A stretch of 64,000 nt of DNA from Gracilibacillus salitolerans (GTDB taxonomy: Bacteria > Bacillota > Bacilli > Bacillales > Amphibacillaceae): assembly GCF_009650095.1 (NCBI RefSeq), contig NZ_CP045915.1:4960001-5024000 (forward strand), in the 5' to 3' direction. The notes beneath the pieces were generated by a model that saw nothing but the letters and a program-made list of their open reading frames with translations, did no database searches and was not told where the DNA came from. Shown one piece after another: positions 1 to 9,300 of the stretch (positions are counted from its first letter, which is position 1; every line of letters begins with the position of its first letter). A program made the translations under genes and the position numbers.

Positions 1-184
1 CTTTTGTTGCTTTTCCTAAATTCTTGCCTTTTTCTTTCCATTCGGTATCATTGATACGAGCAATAAGTTTTTTGCTATTTTCGGATGTTGCAAGATAGCC
101 AATTGTAGCTCCTACTACCCCTCCAGTAATTGTTCTCTTAAGTGGGGCTTTGTTGTATTCCTTCACTGATTGTTCTTCTCTCAT
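1..184 (-). CDS. gvpT: gas vesicle protein GvpT-like (YtxH-like), partial
   Basis: The coding sequence reads from an ATG at 182-184 to the window edge, so only about 61 N-terminal residues are visible. An AGGAG ribosome binding site lies about 10 bases upstream. The peptide starts MREEQSVKEYNK and has a glycine-rich hydrophobic stretch (GGVVGATIGYLATS, about residues 21-34) followed by a basic/acidic helix, as in YtxH-like accessory proteins. It lies 17 bases after gvpJ, and in the B. megaterium cluster the gene after gvpJ is gvpT, so the name rests mostly on position. GvpT is a poorly understood accessory protein of gas vesicle assembly. The same hydrophobic motif occurs in the GvpP-like protein at the other end of the operon. 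Confidence 0.6.
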   Translation of the reverse strand, partial: MREEQSVKEYNKAPLKRTITGGVVGATIGYLATSENSKKLIARINDTEWKEKGKNLGKATK

Positions 185-201
185 TATTCACCACTCCTAT
201 T

Positions 202-513
202 TTAGTTTTTGGTACTTGTATTGATCGCTTTTTCCAACTGATTTAGTCGCTCTTGAAGCTGTTTATTTTCTTCTTCTAAAGCTTTGGTGTGTTCAGTTGC
301 TTTTGAACTCAGATAAGGATCCGTCTCCCACCAATCCATACCAATTTCCTTCGCTTTATCTACTGAGGCTACGATTAACCTTATTTTGATCGTTAACAAT
401 TCCACATCTGCAATTCCTACAGAAATATCCCCAGCTATCACCACTCCTTTGTCCAGTATCTTATCTAATACATCAACAATCGTATTGGACTGAATTGGAT
501 GTTCTACTGGCAT
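202..513 (-). CDS. gvpJ: gas vesicle minor structural protein GvpJ
   Basis: This is a GvpA/J-family protein of about 103 residues. The conserved fold spans roughly residues 13-60, with ILDKGVVIAGD, the GIADVELLTIKIRLIVASVDKA strand-turn region and a DWWE motif typical of GvpJ rather than GvpA. The C-terminal third (ALEEENKQLQERLNQLEKAI) is a short coiled coil that GvpA lacks. Two ATGs lie close together: the first (517-519) is only three bases from the GGAGG box, so the second (511-513, MPVEHPIQ) is the better start. GvpJ is a minor shell component that helps shape or nucleate the vesicle. It lies between gvpK and gvpT in the operon. Confidence 0.9.
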   Translation of the reverse strand: MPVEHPIQSNTIVDVLDKILDKGVVIAGDISVGIADVELLTIKIRLIVASVDKAKEIGMDWWETDPYLSSKATEHTKALEEENKQLQERLNQLEKAINTSTKN

Positions 514-536
514 AGCCATTCACCTCCAATTTTTCA

Positions 537-821
537 TTACATTAGCTTGCCTAAAGGACCTAGGTCAATATTTAAATCCTCTGCTTCCAGACCAAAAACT
601 TCCTTTAGCTCTTCCATTTTTTCTTCTAGATTCATTAAAGCAACACCTAGGTTCTCTATTTGTTCTTCTGTTAAATTGCCTCCCTCAACTCTTCTCATGG
701 CATGCCGTTCAACTATTTGTCGTAATAGCTCTATTACTGTCATAACAAGCTGTGCAAGTCCTTCTTCAGCATTATCAGGATCGAGATTAATCCGACCATC
801 TTTCTGATTCGCTGGTTGCAT
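537..821 (-). CDS. gvpK: gas vesicle protein GvpK
   Basis: GvpK family protein of 94 residues, needed for gas vesicle formation. The sequence shows the family core: NLDPDNAEEGLAQLVMTVIE, LLRQIVERHAMRRVEGGNLT and an acidic C-terminal helix ending in DLGPLGKLM. The ATG at 819-821 follows an AAAGGAGGG box by nine bases. A longer reading from a TTG at 848 adds nine residues without family similarity and is not preferred. The start lies inside the end of gvpS (35-base overlap), which suggests translational coupling. GvpK is thought to act in assembly rather than form the bulk shell. Confidence 0.95.
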   Translation of the reverse strand: MQPANQKDGRINLDPDNAEEGLAQLVMTVIELLRQIVERHAMRRVEGGNLTEEQIENLGVALMNLEEKMEELKEVFGLEAEDLNIDLGPLGKLM

Positions 822-1062
822 GGGACAGATCCCTCCTTTGACTGTCAAATTGTTGGGAAGAAATTACACTAGAATCATTTTCCCTTGATTGTACAAGTTT
901 TTCTACGGATGAAATCAATACCCGTAAATCTAAATAGACGAGGTCGACTCCTGCTATGGAAATAATTAAGTCTCCTTTTATAGCAATTCCTTTATCAAGG
1001 ATCACATCTAAAATATCAATCAATGCGATATCCTTGTTTTCGACAGATTCCTTTATCGGCAT
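787..1062 (-). CDS. gvpS: gas vesicle protein GvpS (GvpA/J/M family)
   Basis: A 91-residue member of the GvpA/J/M family. The conserved core runs from about residue 13 to 56 (LIDILDVILDKGIAIKGD, then ISIAGVDLVYLDLRVLISSVEKL). The valine-rich strands diverge from GvpA and match the GvpS branch, and position between gvpL and gvpK fits the B. megaterium order. The C-terminal 30 residues are polar, serine-rich and not conserved. The start has a GAGGG box seven bases upstream. The 3' end overlaps the beginning of gvpK by 35 bases. It is likely a minor shell or nucleation protein; which role GvpS plays relative to GvpJ is not settled. Confidence 0.85.
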   Translation of the reverse strand: MPIKESVENKDIALIDILDVILDKGIAIKGDLIISIAGVDLVYLDLRVLISSVEKLVQSRENDSSVISSQQFDSQRRDLSHATSESERWSD

Positions 1063-1072
1063 TACTATTCCC

Positions 1073-1879
1073 TCACTTTAAATCGGAAAAATGATAGGCA
1101 GGCCAAGGACCCGATAATTCTAAGGTAAAGCCTCGCTTCTCTACCGACTTTTCTATTTGTTCCATTTTATCTTTTAAAAGTTCTACCATTGGTCTATCCA
1201 GGAAATACACACTATTCCAGCACATATTCTCCTTACGACCTGTCATTTCCTTATTCCAATTTTTCTTAATGGTTGCCTCTATTGCAAACTGGTTCATTTG
1301 CTCATGGATTTCTTCACAGATCTGGTTCTTTTCCTTTTCCAATTCATCTTCCATTAGCCTGTCTATTTTTTTCATTTCAAAAAAACGGCGTCCTGGTGAT
1401 AGTTGACTAATTTCTTTTTTCTTTGCTTCTATAGTTGAACTATACTGACTTATATCTTCTTTTAACTCCTCATCATCACAGTAGATTTTTAGATTCCATT
1501 CTTCTTTTTCTTTCAAATTTTCTAAGACATTTATCATCTTTTCCTTTTTCGGTTCTACTGTCTGATGGAGTCTTTCTTCATTTTTATAAATAGTACAAAA
1601 CTGTAAAGGGATTAATGTGTACGTATGATTAAGATTCATAATGGTATGATGATGATGAAGAGCCTTTTGTTGAAGCCACTCCATATCATTTTCGGTTTTT
1701 TCTTGCAGTGCCTTCTCAGAAAACTCATTTTCGTCAAGTCCACAAACTACCGCTTCCATAGATCCGACTGGAACCGTATAAATGCTTCCTTTGTCATCAA
1801 AACCTTTCATTTTTGGTATAGGTTTATCCTTTGATTCATTTTCTGGAATAAATCCGTATAGATAAATTAATTGTTCCAC
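1073..1879 (-). CDS. gvpL: gas vesicle protein GvpL (GvpL/GvpF family)
   Basis: A 268-residue GvpL/GvpF-family protein. The N-terminal domain starts with the family strand EQLIYLYGFIP, and the C-terminus ends with the hallmark GFTLELSGPWPAYHFSDL. In between are charged helices (about residues 110-215), likely coiled coil. The start codon is GTG (1877-1879) preceded by GAGGTGAG. GvpF and GvpL are accessory proteins that contact GvpA and probably act in early nucleation. The gene lies between gvpG and gvpS. Its GPWPAY terminus matches that of GvpF in the same operon, so the two are paralogues. Confidence 0.87.
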   Translation of the reverse strand: MEQLIYLYGFIPENESKDKPIPKMKGFDDKGSIYTVPVGSMEAVVCGLDENEFSEKALQEKTENDMEWLQQKALHHHHTIMNLNHTYTLIPLQFCTIYKNEERLHQTVEPKKEKMINVLENLKEKEEWNLKIYCDDEELKEDISQYSSTIEAKKKEISQLSPGRRFFEMKKIDRLMEDELEKEKNQICEEIHEQMNQFAIEATIKKNWNKEMTGRKENMCWNSVYFLDRPMVELLKDKMEQIEKSVEKRGFTLELSGPWPAYHFSDLK

Positions 1880-1891
1880 TCTCTCACCTCA

Positions 1892-2146
1892 TTACTTCCT
1901 CTCGGTCATCCGTTGCCACTGCTCCATTTCTATCCGCTTAGCTTGTTCATAGCGAGCCAACAATTCCTCTTCCTGTTTCTGATAATCTACCTCAGGTATT
2001 TCTCCTTGCTCATACATCGTTTGTAAGTAAACAAGCTTTCGCTGAATGGTTGAAAGATCATAGAATTCTTTATCTGCCTCTTCCTTTACCTTCTCTCCAA
2101 TCTTGGTTAGGACATCGATAGGTGCTGTCACGATTTTCTGCAACAT
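1892..2146 (-). CDS. gvpG: gas vesicle protein GvpG
   Basis: GvpG family protein of 84 residues, almost entirely helical and highly charged. Family features are the opening LQKIVTAPIDVLTKIGEKVKEEADKE, split here as an amphipathic N-terminus (LQKIVTAPIDVLTKIGEKV), and the middle segment QGEIPEVDYQKQEEELLARY. The ATG follows a GGAGGAG box that sits inside the end of gvpF, with only four bases between the genes. GvpG is a small essential accessory protein that works with GvpF and GvpL in assembly. Order F-G-L is the usual one. Confidence 0.9.
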   Translation of the reverse strand: MLQKIVTAPIDVLTKIGEKVKEEADKEFYDLSTIQRKLVYLQTMYEQGEIPEVDYQKQEEELLARYEQAKRIEMEQWQRMTERK

Positions 2147-2150
2147 TTGA

Positions 2151-2918
2151 TTAACTCTCCTCCACTGTCAATCGAATATTAACAAAATTATATGCTGGCC
2201 ACGGGCCACTGTATTTAAAATCTACTTTATCCTTCCATTTTTCATGTGCTTCGTTAACCAATTGATCAAACTCCGTTTCTTTGTTACGATCCACTAAAAA
2301 GGATGCATTTAGAAGCATTTTTTCACCAACCGGATCATTTATTTTTGATGCTTCTGCACTATCATCAAGAGGAGTATAAACATCTTGTTCTATTTCTTTA
2401 ATGATCGAAGCAAAGATTTCCTGCGTTGCCCCACCTAACTGAATTCGTTCATAATATCCTGCGTCCTCTGTTTTCCCTCTTAATTGTTCCGTTAACTTCT
2501 CTACTTTCTCACTGGCATGAACCTCCGACTTGAGCCAATCTGTTTTTCCGATAACCTTCAATCCTAGCTCCATTTTCCCTTTAATTGCGGGAAAAAGCTC
2601 TTCTAATTGTGGATAGAGGTTTTCCAGCAATATTTCTACATCCTCCACTGAGTGAAATACATTCCCAAAGCTGATAGGAATAACTGTGTCTTTCTCTGCC
2701 ATAACCTTAGAAATTAACTGCTGATGCATCATCAGATTCTCTTTATTTGGATGATAGATTTTCATCGGGACCCTAGCTGCAATCATAGCTGCGTCTTTAT
2801 AATGTATCGTGAAGGTAGATCTCTCTTCCTTGTCTAACAGAATATTCCCGAAATCTTCTTTTTCATTTGTCTGAATTCCACAGAAAATATATATACCATT
2901 CTCTTGTTGCTCTGTCAT
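2151..2918 (-). CDS. gvpF: gas vesicle protein GvpF
   Basis: A 255-residue GvpL/GvpF-family protein. It begins with the strand GIYIFCGIQ and ends with the family signature FKYSGPWPAYNFVNIRL. A central segment (about residues 85-110, VIPISFGNVFHS) matches the conserved (V/I)PxxFG region. An AAGGAG box precedes the ATG. GvpF is the family member shown in other organisms to bind GvpA directly and to help nucleate vesicles. Here it is followed immediately by gvpG and then gvpL. The N-terminal half has many acidic residues, as expected in a halotolerant host. Confidence 0.88.
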   Translation of the reverse strand: MTEQQENGIYIFCGIQTNEKEDFGNILLDKEERSTFTIHYKDAAMIAARVPMKIYHPNKENLMMHQQLISKVMAEKDTVIPISFGNVFHSVEDVEILLENLYPQLEELFPAIKGKMELGLKVIGKTDWLKSEVHASEKVEKLTEQLRGKTEDAGYYERIQLGGATQEIFASIIKEIEQDVYTPLDDSAEASKINDPVGEKMLLNASFLVDRNKETEFDQLVNEAHEKWKDKVDFKYSGPWPAYNFVNIRLTVEES

Positions 2919-2936
2919 CGTCTATACTCCTTCTCA

Positions 2937-3842
2937 TCACGTAGTTTTCTTACATAGTCTGCAAATAAGATCGTTTGCATCGGCATGCGCCATTTCTAGA
3001 CCCTGAACAACTGAATGTCCTAACAAATCCATGCACAATTGTTGAAAATTTTGATTAGCTCCTTCAATTGCTATGTCATTATTTTTTGCTATCTTGGCTA
3101 TTTGTATCGATGTTCTGAGGCTAGGAGCGCCAGTTCTTTCATGAAATTCTTCTCGCACATTTTGCACCAAACTCGAAATGATAGTAGCTTCATCCTTTTC
3201 TAAACCTGTTTTTTCACTTAAAATAAATGCTTCTTCCTGCTTATCCTTAAAACCAACATATAAGGTTATCAATCTATCTAATAAGGCATCCTGTGTTTGG
3301 TAGACACCCGCATATTCATTAGGGTTACTGGTAAATATCACCTTAAACTTAGGGTGCACCTTTACATACGGCCGGTTGGACTTTAGGCCATATAAAGGCA
3401 ATACTCCTTCTTCCAAAATCGATAGAAAAATGTTATTCGTTGCTGGACGAGAACGGGAAAATTCATCATAAATGAGCGTATATCCGTTCTTCACCGCTTC
3501 AAGCAAACGACCATCTTTCCATGATTCCGTTACGGTTTCATCTTTTTTATATACAGATCTGACATATTGATCAACTACCTTTGAACTCGTATAGCCACTA
3601 AAGCTACCAATTAAATCTTTATTGTCCAATTCATGATTACCATGCATCAGCATAACTGGTCGTTTTAGTTTATTTGCTAATGTGATCGCAATCGATGTCT
3701 TACCTGAACCAGAGGGACCTGTAAAATGGATAGGATATCCTGCTTTAATATATTTTAAGGATCTTGTAATTAGTGATTTGGTCAACTCATCTTGGATAAA
3801 AGCATTGTTGTTTGTTGTAACTCTCTCGTTTAATACAGTCAT
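2937..3842 (-). CDS. gvpN: gas vesicle AAA+ ATPase GvpN
   Basis: GvpN is a MoxR-like AAA+ ATPase of 301 residues. Visible motifs are Walker A (GPSGSGKTS, residues 42-50), Walker B (LIYDEFSRS, about 123-131) and sensor I (VIFTSNPNEYAG, about 168-179), followed by the LLDRL arginine-containing helix. The ATG directly follows a GGAG, but a better-spaced GGAGG lies nine bases upstream. An in-frame stop just before excludes a longer form. GvpN is needed for vesicle growth to full width, probably as an energy-driven assembly or remodelling factor. It sits between the gvpO-like gene and gvpF. Confidence 0.95.
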   Translation of the reverse strand: MTVLNERVTTNNNAFIQDELTKSLITRSLKYIKAGYPIHFTGPSGSGKTSIAITLANKLKRPVMLMHGNHELDNKDLIGSFSGYTSSKVVDQYVRSVYKKDETVTESWKDGRLLEAVKNGYTLIYDEFSRSRPATNNIFLSILEEGVLPLYGLKSNRPYVKVHPKFKVIFTSNPNEYAGVYQTQDALLDRLITLYVGFKDKQEEAFILSEKTGLEKDEATIISSLVQNVREEFHERTGAPSLRTSIQIAKIAKNNDIAIEGANQNFQQLCMDLLGHSVVQGLEMAHADANDLICRLCKKTT

Positions 3843-3863
3843 CTCCTTTTCCCTCCATCCACT

Positions 3864-4130
3864 TTAGCTCTCCACTCCAATCGCACTTCTGTAGCGAAGT
3901 TCCATTCTCTTATACGAGGTTATTTCTTTATCTTCATCTAGCAAAACTTCATATGTTCCTAACATTTCATCCTTTGCGTATTTCTTCATATACTCTTTTT
4001 CTTCCAACACTTCAATTTGCACTCTCCAACCACCTTCTTCAAGCGTTTCTACTGAAGTAATTTTATGTGGCAAGGCTATATTCTCTTGAAAGAAATCCTT
4101 GACATTTTTCATTATTTCTTTGATTTCCAT
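3864..4130 (-). CDS. gvpO: gas vesicle protein GvpO (GvpR in B. megaterium naming)
   Basis: An 88-residue GvpO-family protein. The family core is visible: a short helical N-terminus, then the strand pair TSVETLEEGGWRVQIEVLEE and a conserved (D)EMLGTYEVLLDEDKEITSYK, quoted in part, ending in the motif YKRMELRYRSAI. The position between the second gvpA and gvpN matches gvpR of B. megaterium. GvpO is required for gas vesicle production in haloarchaea, where it may influence mRNA or protein levels. Its molecular function is not established. Confidence 0.83.
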   Translation of the reverse strand: MEIKEIMKNVKDFFQENIALPHKITSVETLEEGGWRVQIEVLEEKEYMKKYAKDEMLGTYEVLLDEDKEITSYKRMELRYRSAIGVES

Positions 4131-4179
4131 GTGTTACCTCCTCTGACTGTGAAAGTGAGGGCTATGGGAGCCTTCAACT

Positions 4180-4443
4180 CTAAAAGCTAAAAGGCGTTTC
4201 ACTTCGTTCATTTTGCTGTGAAGGTAATCCCTCTTCTTCCACTTCATCTCTTAAGAGACCTACAGCTTCCGCATAACGTAACCATGTGTCGACACTTGCG
4301 ATAACAACCCGTGCCTCCACCGTTAATATTTCAATTCCTACCACTGATACTCTTGCAAATGCATCAATCACTATACCCTTGTCTAAAATCCTATCAATTA
4401 CTTCTGCTAGACTTGAACTATCTGTCGTTTTTTGAATGGCCAT
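4180..4443 (-). CDS. gvpA: gas vesicle major shell protein GvpA (second copy, GvpB)
   Basis: Classical GvpA of 87 residues. It carries [20 protein letters not shown], the central hydrophobic rib [20 protein letters not shown] and the helix [15 protein letters not shown], all hallmarks of the main structural protein that forms the gas-permeable vesicle wall. It differs from the copy at 5394-5645 mainly in the last 15 residues ([16 protein letters not shown] here) and a few conservative core changes. It follows gvpQ by 26 bases. Two GvpA genes separated by gvpP and gvpQ is the B. megaterium gvpA/gvpB arrangement. Confidence 0.96.
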   Translation of the reverse strand: MAIQKTTDSSSLAEVIDRILDKGIVIDAFARVSVVGIEILTVEARVVIASVDTWLRYAEAVGLLRDEVEEEGLPSQQNERSETPFSF

Positions 4444-4469
4444 GGTTCATTCTCCTTTAATAAAAATTT

Positions 4470-4931
4470 TTATGAGCCTAATTTTTTAATATCCTTAGAT
4501 GATTTAATTCTTGTAGAACTTTTTATATCACTTGCTCCTTTAATATCCATAGAACTCTTAATATGTTGAATACCTTTGACATCCTGATAGCTTTTTACCT
4601 TTTTATTATTATTACTGGAGGAAATATCCTCCTGAAAGTTTTTCCCCGCCTCTTTCACTTTTGCTAGTTTTTCTCGTACGGATAATAATACATCCTGTAC
4701 CTTCTCTTTCGCTTCCTCTGCATTTCCATGCACCTTTTCTGCATTTTGCTCCTTTGCTTCTTGTAATTTAGCAGAGGCATGTTCTGCTTTATCTTGTATT
4801 TTCTCCTCTATTTTCTCTGTTGTCTTTTCTTTCATTTTGTCTATTGCCTTTTCTTTTAAAGGCTTAGGTGACTTTTCGAAAGCAGTTTCTGCCACTTTTT
4901 TAGCCGTTTTTTTAATGGGATTATTTTCCAT
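4470..4931 (-). CDS. gvpQ: gas vesicle accessory protein GvpQ-like, repeat-rich
   Basis: A 153-residue, very hydrophilic lysine/glutamate-rich protein with no membrane segment. Residues about 10-100 look like a continuous charged helix or coiled coil. Residues about 110-150 carry a degenerate short repeat of the type (D/H/R)IKSS or DIKG (HIKSSMDIKGASDIKSS and on), about five units long. The name comes from position between gvpP and the second gvpA and from the general character of B. megaterium GvpQ, not from a recognised domain. Function is unknown. LEA-like or stress-protein-like composition is an alternative description. Confidence 0.7.
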   Translation of the reverse strand: MENNPIKKTAKKVAETAFEKSPKPLKEKAIDKMKEKTTEKIEEKIQDKAEHASAKLQEAKEQNAEKVHGNAEEAKEKVQDVLLSVREKLAKVKEAGKNFQEDISSSNNNKKVKSYQDVKGIQHIKSSMDIKGASDIKSSTRIKSSKDIKKLGS

Positions 4932-4954
4932 TGAATCCTCCTTTAATCTTTCGG

Positions 4955-5377
4955 CTAATCATTAACATGAAGAAGCTCATCTAGCTTTTTTTCTATTTGA
5001 TCTAAACGTTGATTAATTTGCTTGTTTTCTTGTTTTACCACTTCATATTGTGAGTCTTCTTCCGTCCTATTTTGTTCCGATTCATGAGAAGACTTACCTG
5101 AAAGTCGATTTTTTGCCTTATTCAAGTAATCGGGTGCTGCCTGTTGTACAACTGCCATCGCCTGATGGGCAATGAGTTGTTGTACATTTCTACATAACTC
5201 TTTCGCAATTATTTGCCCAGTTTCTGAGTGTTGCACGCGCCGGTAAAGCTTTTGAGCAGTCCCTGGAATAGATAATAATCCAACTCCCGCTCCTACAACT
5301 CCACCCATTAAGATATATCCTATCGAACCTTGACTACTGTCCTGATTTTTTGATTGTTGAATCTCTTGTTCTGCCAT
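4955..5377 (-). CDS. gvpP: gas vesicle accessory protein GvpP-like (YtxH-like)
   Basis: A 140-residue protein with a short polar N-terminus, one glycine-rich hydrophobic segment (GYILMGGVVGAGVGLLSIPG, residues about 20-39) typical of YtxH-like proteins, a basic helix, and a C-terminal coiled coil (about residues 113-137, NKQINQRLDQIEKKLDELL). The order gvpA-gvpP-gvpQ supports the name. GvpP is an accessory protein of unknown mechanism. The hydrophobic segment could associate with the vesicle surface or membrane (inference). The same design occurs in the gvpT-like protein at the window start. Confidence 0.72.
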   Translation of the reverse strand: MAEQEIQQSKNQDSSQGSIGYILMGGVVGAGVGLLSIPGTAQKLYRRVQHSETGQIIAKELCRNVQQLIAHQAMAVVQQAAPDYLNKAKNRLSGKSSHESEQNRTEEDSQYEVVKQENKQINQRLDQIEKKLDELLHVND

Positions 5378-5393
5378 AAGTAACCTCCTCTTT

Positions 5394-5645
5394 TTAGATA
5401 CTTAATCCTATATTACTCCTGCTTTTATCGCCTTCTTCTTCCACCTCATCACGAAGCAGTCCAACTGCTTCAGCATATCTCAACCACGTATCAACACTTG
5501 CGATCACGATTCTAGCATCTACCGTTAATACCTCAATCCCTACAAGTGAAACTCTTGCATAAGCATCGATGACAATTCCTTTATCCAATATTCGGTCAAT
5601 CACTTCTGCTAGACTTGAGCTGTCTGTTGTTTTTTGTATGCTCAT
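5394..5645 (-). CDS. gvpA: gas vesicle major shell protein GvpA (first copy)
   Basis: First gene of the gas vesicle operon, 83 residues, [19 protein letters not shown] onward with the same rib and [18 protein letters not shown] helix as the second copy. The ATG at 5643-5645 is preceded by TAAGGAGGTAT, the strongest ribosome binding site of the cluster, which suits the most abundant structural protein. A longer reading to 5681 adds twelve residues not seen in GvpA and would skip this site. Vesicles give buoyancy to cells in standing brine or water. Confidence 0.96.
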   Translation of the reverse strand: MSIQKTTDSSSLAEVIDRILDKGIVIDAYARVSLVGIEVLTVDARIVIASVDTWLRYAEAVGLLRDEVEEEGDKSRSNIGLSI

Positions 5646-6308
5646 CCGAGATACCTCCTTAGCTAAAATGACCATTTCCATTTGCGAAGTTATTTATCAC
5701 TACCACCCTAAGCCACCATTTAAAACATGGTTTGGATAGTTAAGGAAAACATTTGGTAATCATTCCATCTATTTTTACAATTTCGCAATATTTTGTAATA
5801 GAAAAAGTGAGATATATTGCGCCTTCTCTTTGTTAAACTAAACTCTTCTATAAGCGTTTATTACAAATTCTTTACTTTTATTATTTATTTGTTTCATTGT
5901 GTCTATAGAAAATAGAAAGGGAGATTTGTAAAATGATAAACAATGATTGGGGGTGATGATTTGCTAATAATCAATCGTACTAGTCTGGAATACATATGAT
6001 TATTTTATGGTAAGAATCAAAAAGTTAACGAAGGGGGTCTCTTAATGTTAAGAGATTTATGGTAAAGGCAGTTGCACCTATAAAAATGAAGATGAATGTT
6101 CCATCTTTCCAAAAAAGGTTAAATATTCAGTGGTTTTAGCATTGGGGATTTCTTCACTAGCATGATCTCCACCTCTTTATCCAGGAACTTTTGTTCTTTT
6201 ATGTCCTATTGATTGAAAGAAGTCTATATATATATGAATAATCGGACAATGGAGATGGCATAAGCCATCCTTGTCCGAAGGCAATTCAGCTCCTAATACC
6301 GATAAAAG
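5646..6308. other. non-coding region upstream of the gas vesicle operon
   Basis: No convincing gene lies here. A spaced dyad, CGCAATAT at 5784-5791 and ATATTGCG at 5814-5821, sits about 140 bases upstream of gvpA and could be a regulator site. A weak sigma-B-like pair on the minus strand (GTTTTA, 12 bases, GGGTGG, near 5700-5730) might drive the operon, but I am not sure. A 14-bp bulged hairpin lies at 6242-6278 (arms TCGGACAA and TTGTCCGA). Short plus-strand reading frames near 5956 and 6058 have good ribosome binding sites (GGGGGTGATGA, AGGGGGTC) but stop after 12-26 codons; they may be leftovers of a decayed gene. Confidence 0.4.
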
Positions 6309-6336
6309 AACCCCCTGACTACTTAACCAAGGGGTT
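6309..6336 (-). terminator. terminator of the GH43 gene
   Basis: An inverted repeat, AACCCC on one arm and GGGGTT on the other, lies ten bases past the stop codon. On the minus strand it is followed by CTTTTATC, a short T-rich tract. It is the only terminator-like structure between this gene and the gvp promoter region. Confidence 0.7.
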
Positions 6337-6346
6337 CACACTACAT

Positions 6347-9300
6347 TTAATTAGCAGTATTTTTTCTTTCTCTTACCGTTAAGAACGCACCTACACCTAT
6401 GGCCAATAATAATAGCCCTAGTGCCAACCAATTATATTGATTTGTAGCAGTTTCTGGTAAGGTTTCTCCATCGCCTTCTGTTTGATCATCATTGTCTGAT
6501 GAACTATCATCGCCTGTTTCATCGTTATTTTCTGTTGAACCATCGTCTTCTGCTCTACCTTCATTGTCTGATGGATCATTGCTACCTGTTCCATTTTCGT
6601 CTTCTGAGGAACCATCATCACTTGTTCCGTCACCTGCTACTTCAAATACACCATAGATACTGAAGTGAGATACATCTGCTCCCACTTCAGCAGTTGCACT
6701 ATCTATACTTTCAGGTATGATTTCTTCTATTTGTTCACCATTCTCATTAACATAGACTACTATTAGGTTATCCCAATTCTTAACTTTTTCTTCGTCGACT
6801 TTAAATGTTAATGTGACTGGTGAGTCAAAGCTTATATCCTCACCATTAGATGTTAATGTGAAATCATACAAGTCACTTACCGCATTCGTATTTTTCGACT
6901 TAATGGTTTCCGATACCTCTCCCAATTCAAATACAATATCCTCTTTACCTTTCAGAATCGATACCGGGATTTTCACTTGGACATTCTCCAATTGTAATAC
7001 AATAAAAGCTGTTTCATCTAACTGATCAACCACTTCTTTTTTGATAATGGTTTTCTTAGTGTCTACATTCGTTTGATAAACATTATTAACTTTCTCTAAA
7101 TCAGCTACTTTACTGATAACTTTGTCTTCAGCTTCCTGGCCATCTTCTCCATTTTCAGATGATTCATCATCTTCACCTGTTCCGGTATTTTCGTAAAGAG
7201 CTTGAACTTCTTCTGCTGGAAGTACTAGTCCATCATAGACACGAACTTCATCCATTAAACCTTTAAACGGAGTGTCCCAAAAGTTCACACCTAAACTAAA
7301 TTGTGCATCTACCGTAGTAAAGACATCAGGGAAATTGTTATCAGAGAACTTCTCTTCCCCATTAATATATACTTTTGCTTCTCCTTCATTTACAGTAAAA
7401 GCAAAGTGTGACCACTCTCCTGTAGGAATAATAGAATCGGATGTTGCATCATACCAGTCATCGCCATTATGAGACCACACCTTAGTAACGTTTTGTGCAT
7501 TAGGTACAAGGCTGATCCAATTATTTTCCGTTCTAGCACCAAAAAATGTTGTTGTAAATTCGGTAATTTCCTCTGGCTTCATCCATAAAGAAATAGAATA
7601 TTGATCACTAGCAATTAAACCATCTGCCAACTTCAATCCTGATTCGCCATCGAATTTCGCAGCCTGACCAACGATACCGTCAGCAAAGGTAATCTCACCA
7701 CCTGTATTATTGATACGATCGCCAGTGACAGTAGCATCTTCTTGATTACCAGAGCGATCTGAAAATCCATCACTGAAATCATAAAAGGCTGATAAGCCAC
7801 CTTCCCCTTTTGCCGGAACAGTTACCGTTACAGTCAACGTTTCCGTGATCTCGCCTAAAGTGAGCGTTGCTGTCAATTCTACATTGGCATCTTCAGAACC
7901 AAATGGCGGTCTATTAACAGCGCCCTCTGTTGATATAACTTCTGGATAAGAAGATTCCCACGTAATTTCCGTTCCTTGTGTTGCCAATGTCGGTAATGTT
8001 ATATCTGCAATTGCACGTTCTGGAAGGCTTTCATTTAATTCTTGTTTAATACCATCTACAACTTCTTGATCGTTTTTACTTTCTACATGACTTCCCCAAA
8101 CCACAACACCTTCATTGGACATTGCACTAAACGTCATGACCCACTCGTCAGATGTCGGATCATATTGACGAATGAACACACCATCGTATGTTTCGTCATC
8201 AACTGTCAATTCAACTCTGTAATCATCATAGAGCTCCCATGTCCCTGTAACAGCACCAGTGACAGTCTGGTCCTCATTTAATTTTACCCATGTCGATTCT
8301 GTTAACTCACCTGTAATTTCCTTACCATGGTTAATATATTTATAGTCCCCAATTACATCTGTTTCTGAAACTGCTTCTATTTCTTCCCCTGCATAGTGAT
8401 ATGGCGTTGGTACTGGCCAATCATCACTATTTTTAAACGTTTGATGTACACGAACTTCATGCATTTCTCCTTCTTGAGGAAAACGTGTATGGGTAACAAT
8501 AAACTCTTTTCCAAGATCTTCGTCAATTAAATAAGAGTTGTGGCCTGGCGCCATATATCCAGTACCTACTCCTGAACCTTCTTCACCAAGGTCTCTCTTA
8601 AACAGGAAGTTCCCCATCATTTTATTACCAATTTCTTTATGATCATCATTACCAGGGAAATTACCTACACCTATATCAAAACTTTCAGGAAAAACAGCCT
8701 CATTACCTGCTGCATCTACATAAGGACCGTCAATGCTTTCTGATCTAAATTGTCTCATTTGATAGCCACCATCAGAAGCTAGCCCACCATACGTAATATA
8801 GAGGTAATAATAACCAGTATCTTCATCATAAACTGCATAAGTTCCCTCACCTGATCTTCCATATCCACCAGCAATCTTCGTGCCATAATATCGATCAATC
8901 ATTCTACCATCAGAAGTTTCTCCATCTTCTCCCGGGTAGATCGGTGTACCAGTTTCTTTATCCAATTCTAAAATAAACGTACCACCTGACCATGAACCAT
9001 AGGTCATATATAGGTCACCATTCTCATCATAGAGAATATTCGCATCGATTGCATTGGTATATAGCGCATTGTTGAAGTTACCTTCATCGGTAAACCAATC
9101 CGGATTTACGTCATCGATAACACCTTCATCAATAAGGTCAGAGATATTAGTATTTTCCCAATGCTTATTAACATCACTATTATTGTCATAGCTTTCGTAA
9201 TTCGTAAAACCAGAATACATAATAGTGTCCGTATATTCATATGGCCCTTCGATATTTTTTGATACCGCTATACCGATAGCTGAGCGGATATAAGTAGAGG

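Noticed and set aside
6418..6633. Repeat-rich minus-strand frame inside the GH43 gene
   Set aside because: It is the out-of-frame shadow of the acidic Ser/Asp spacer of the wall-anchored enzyme.
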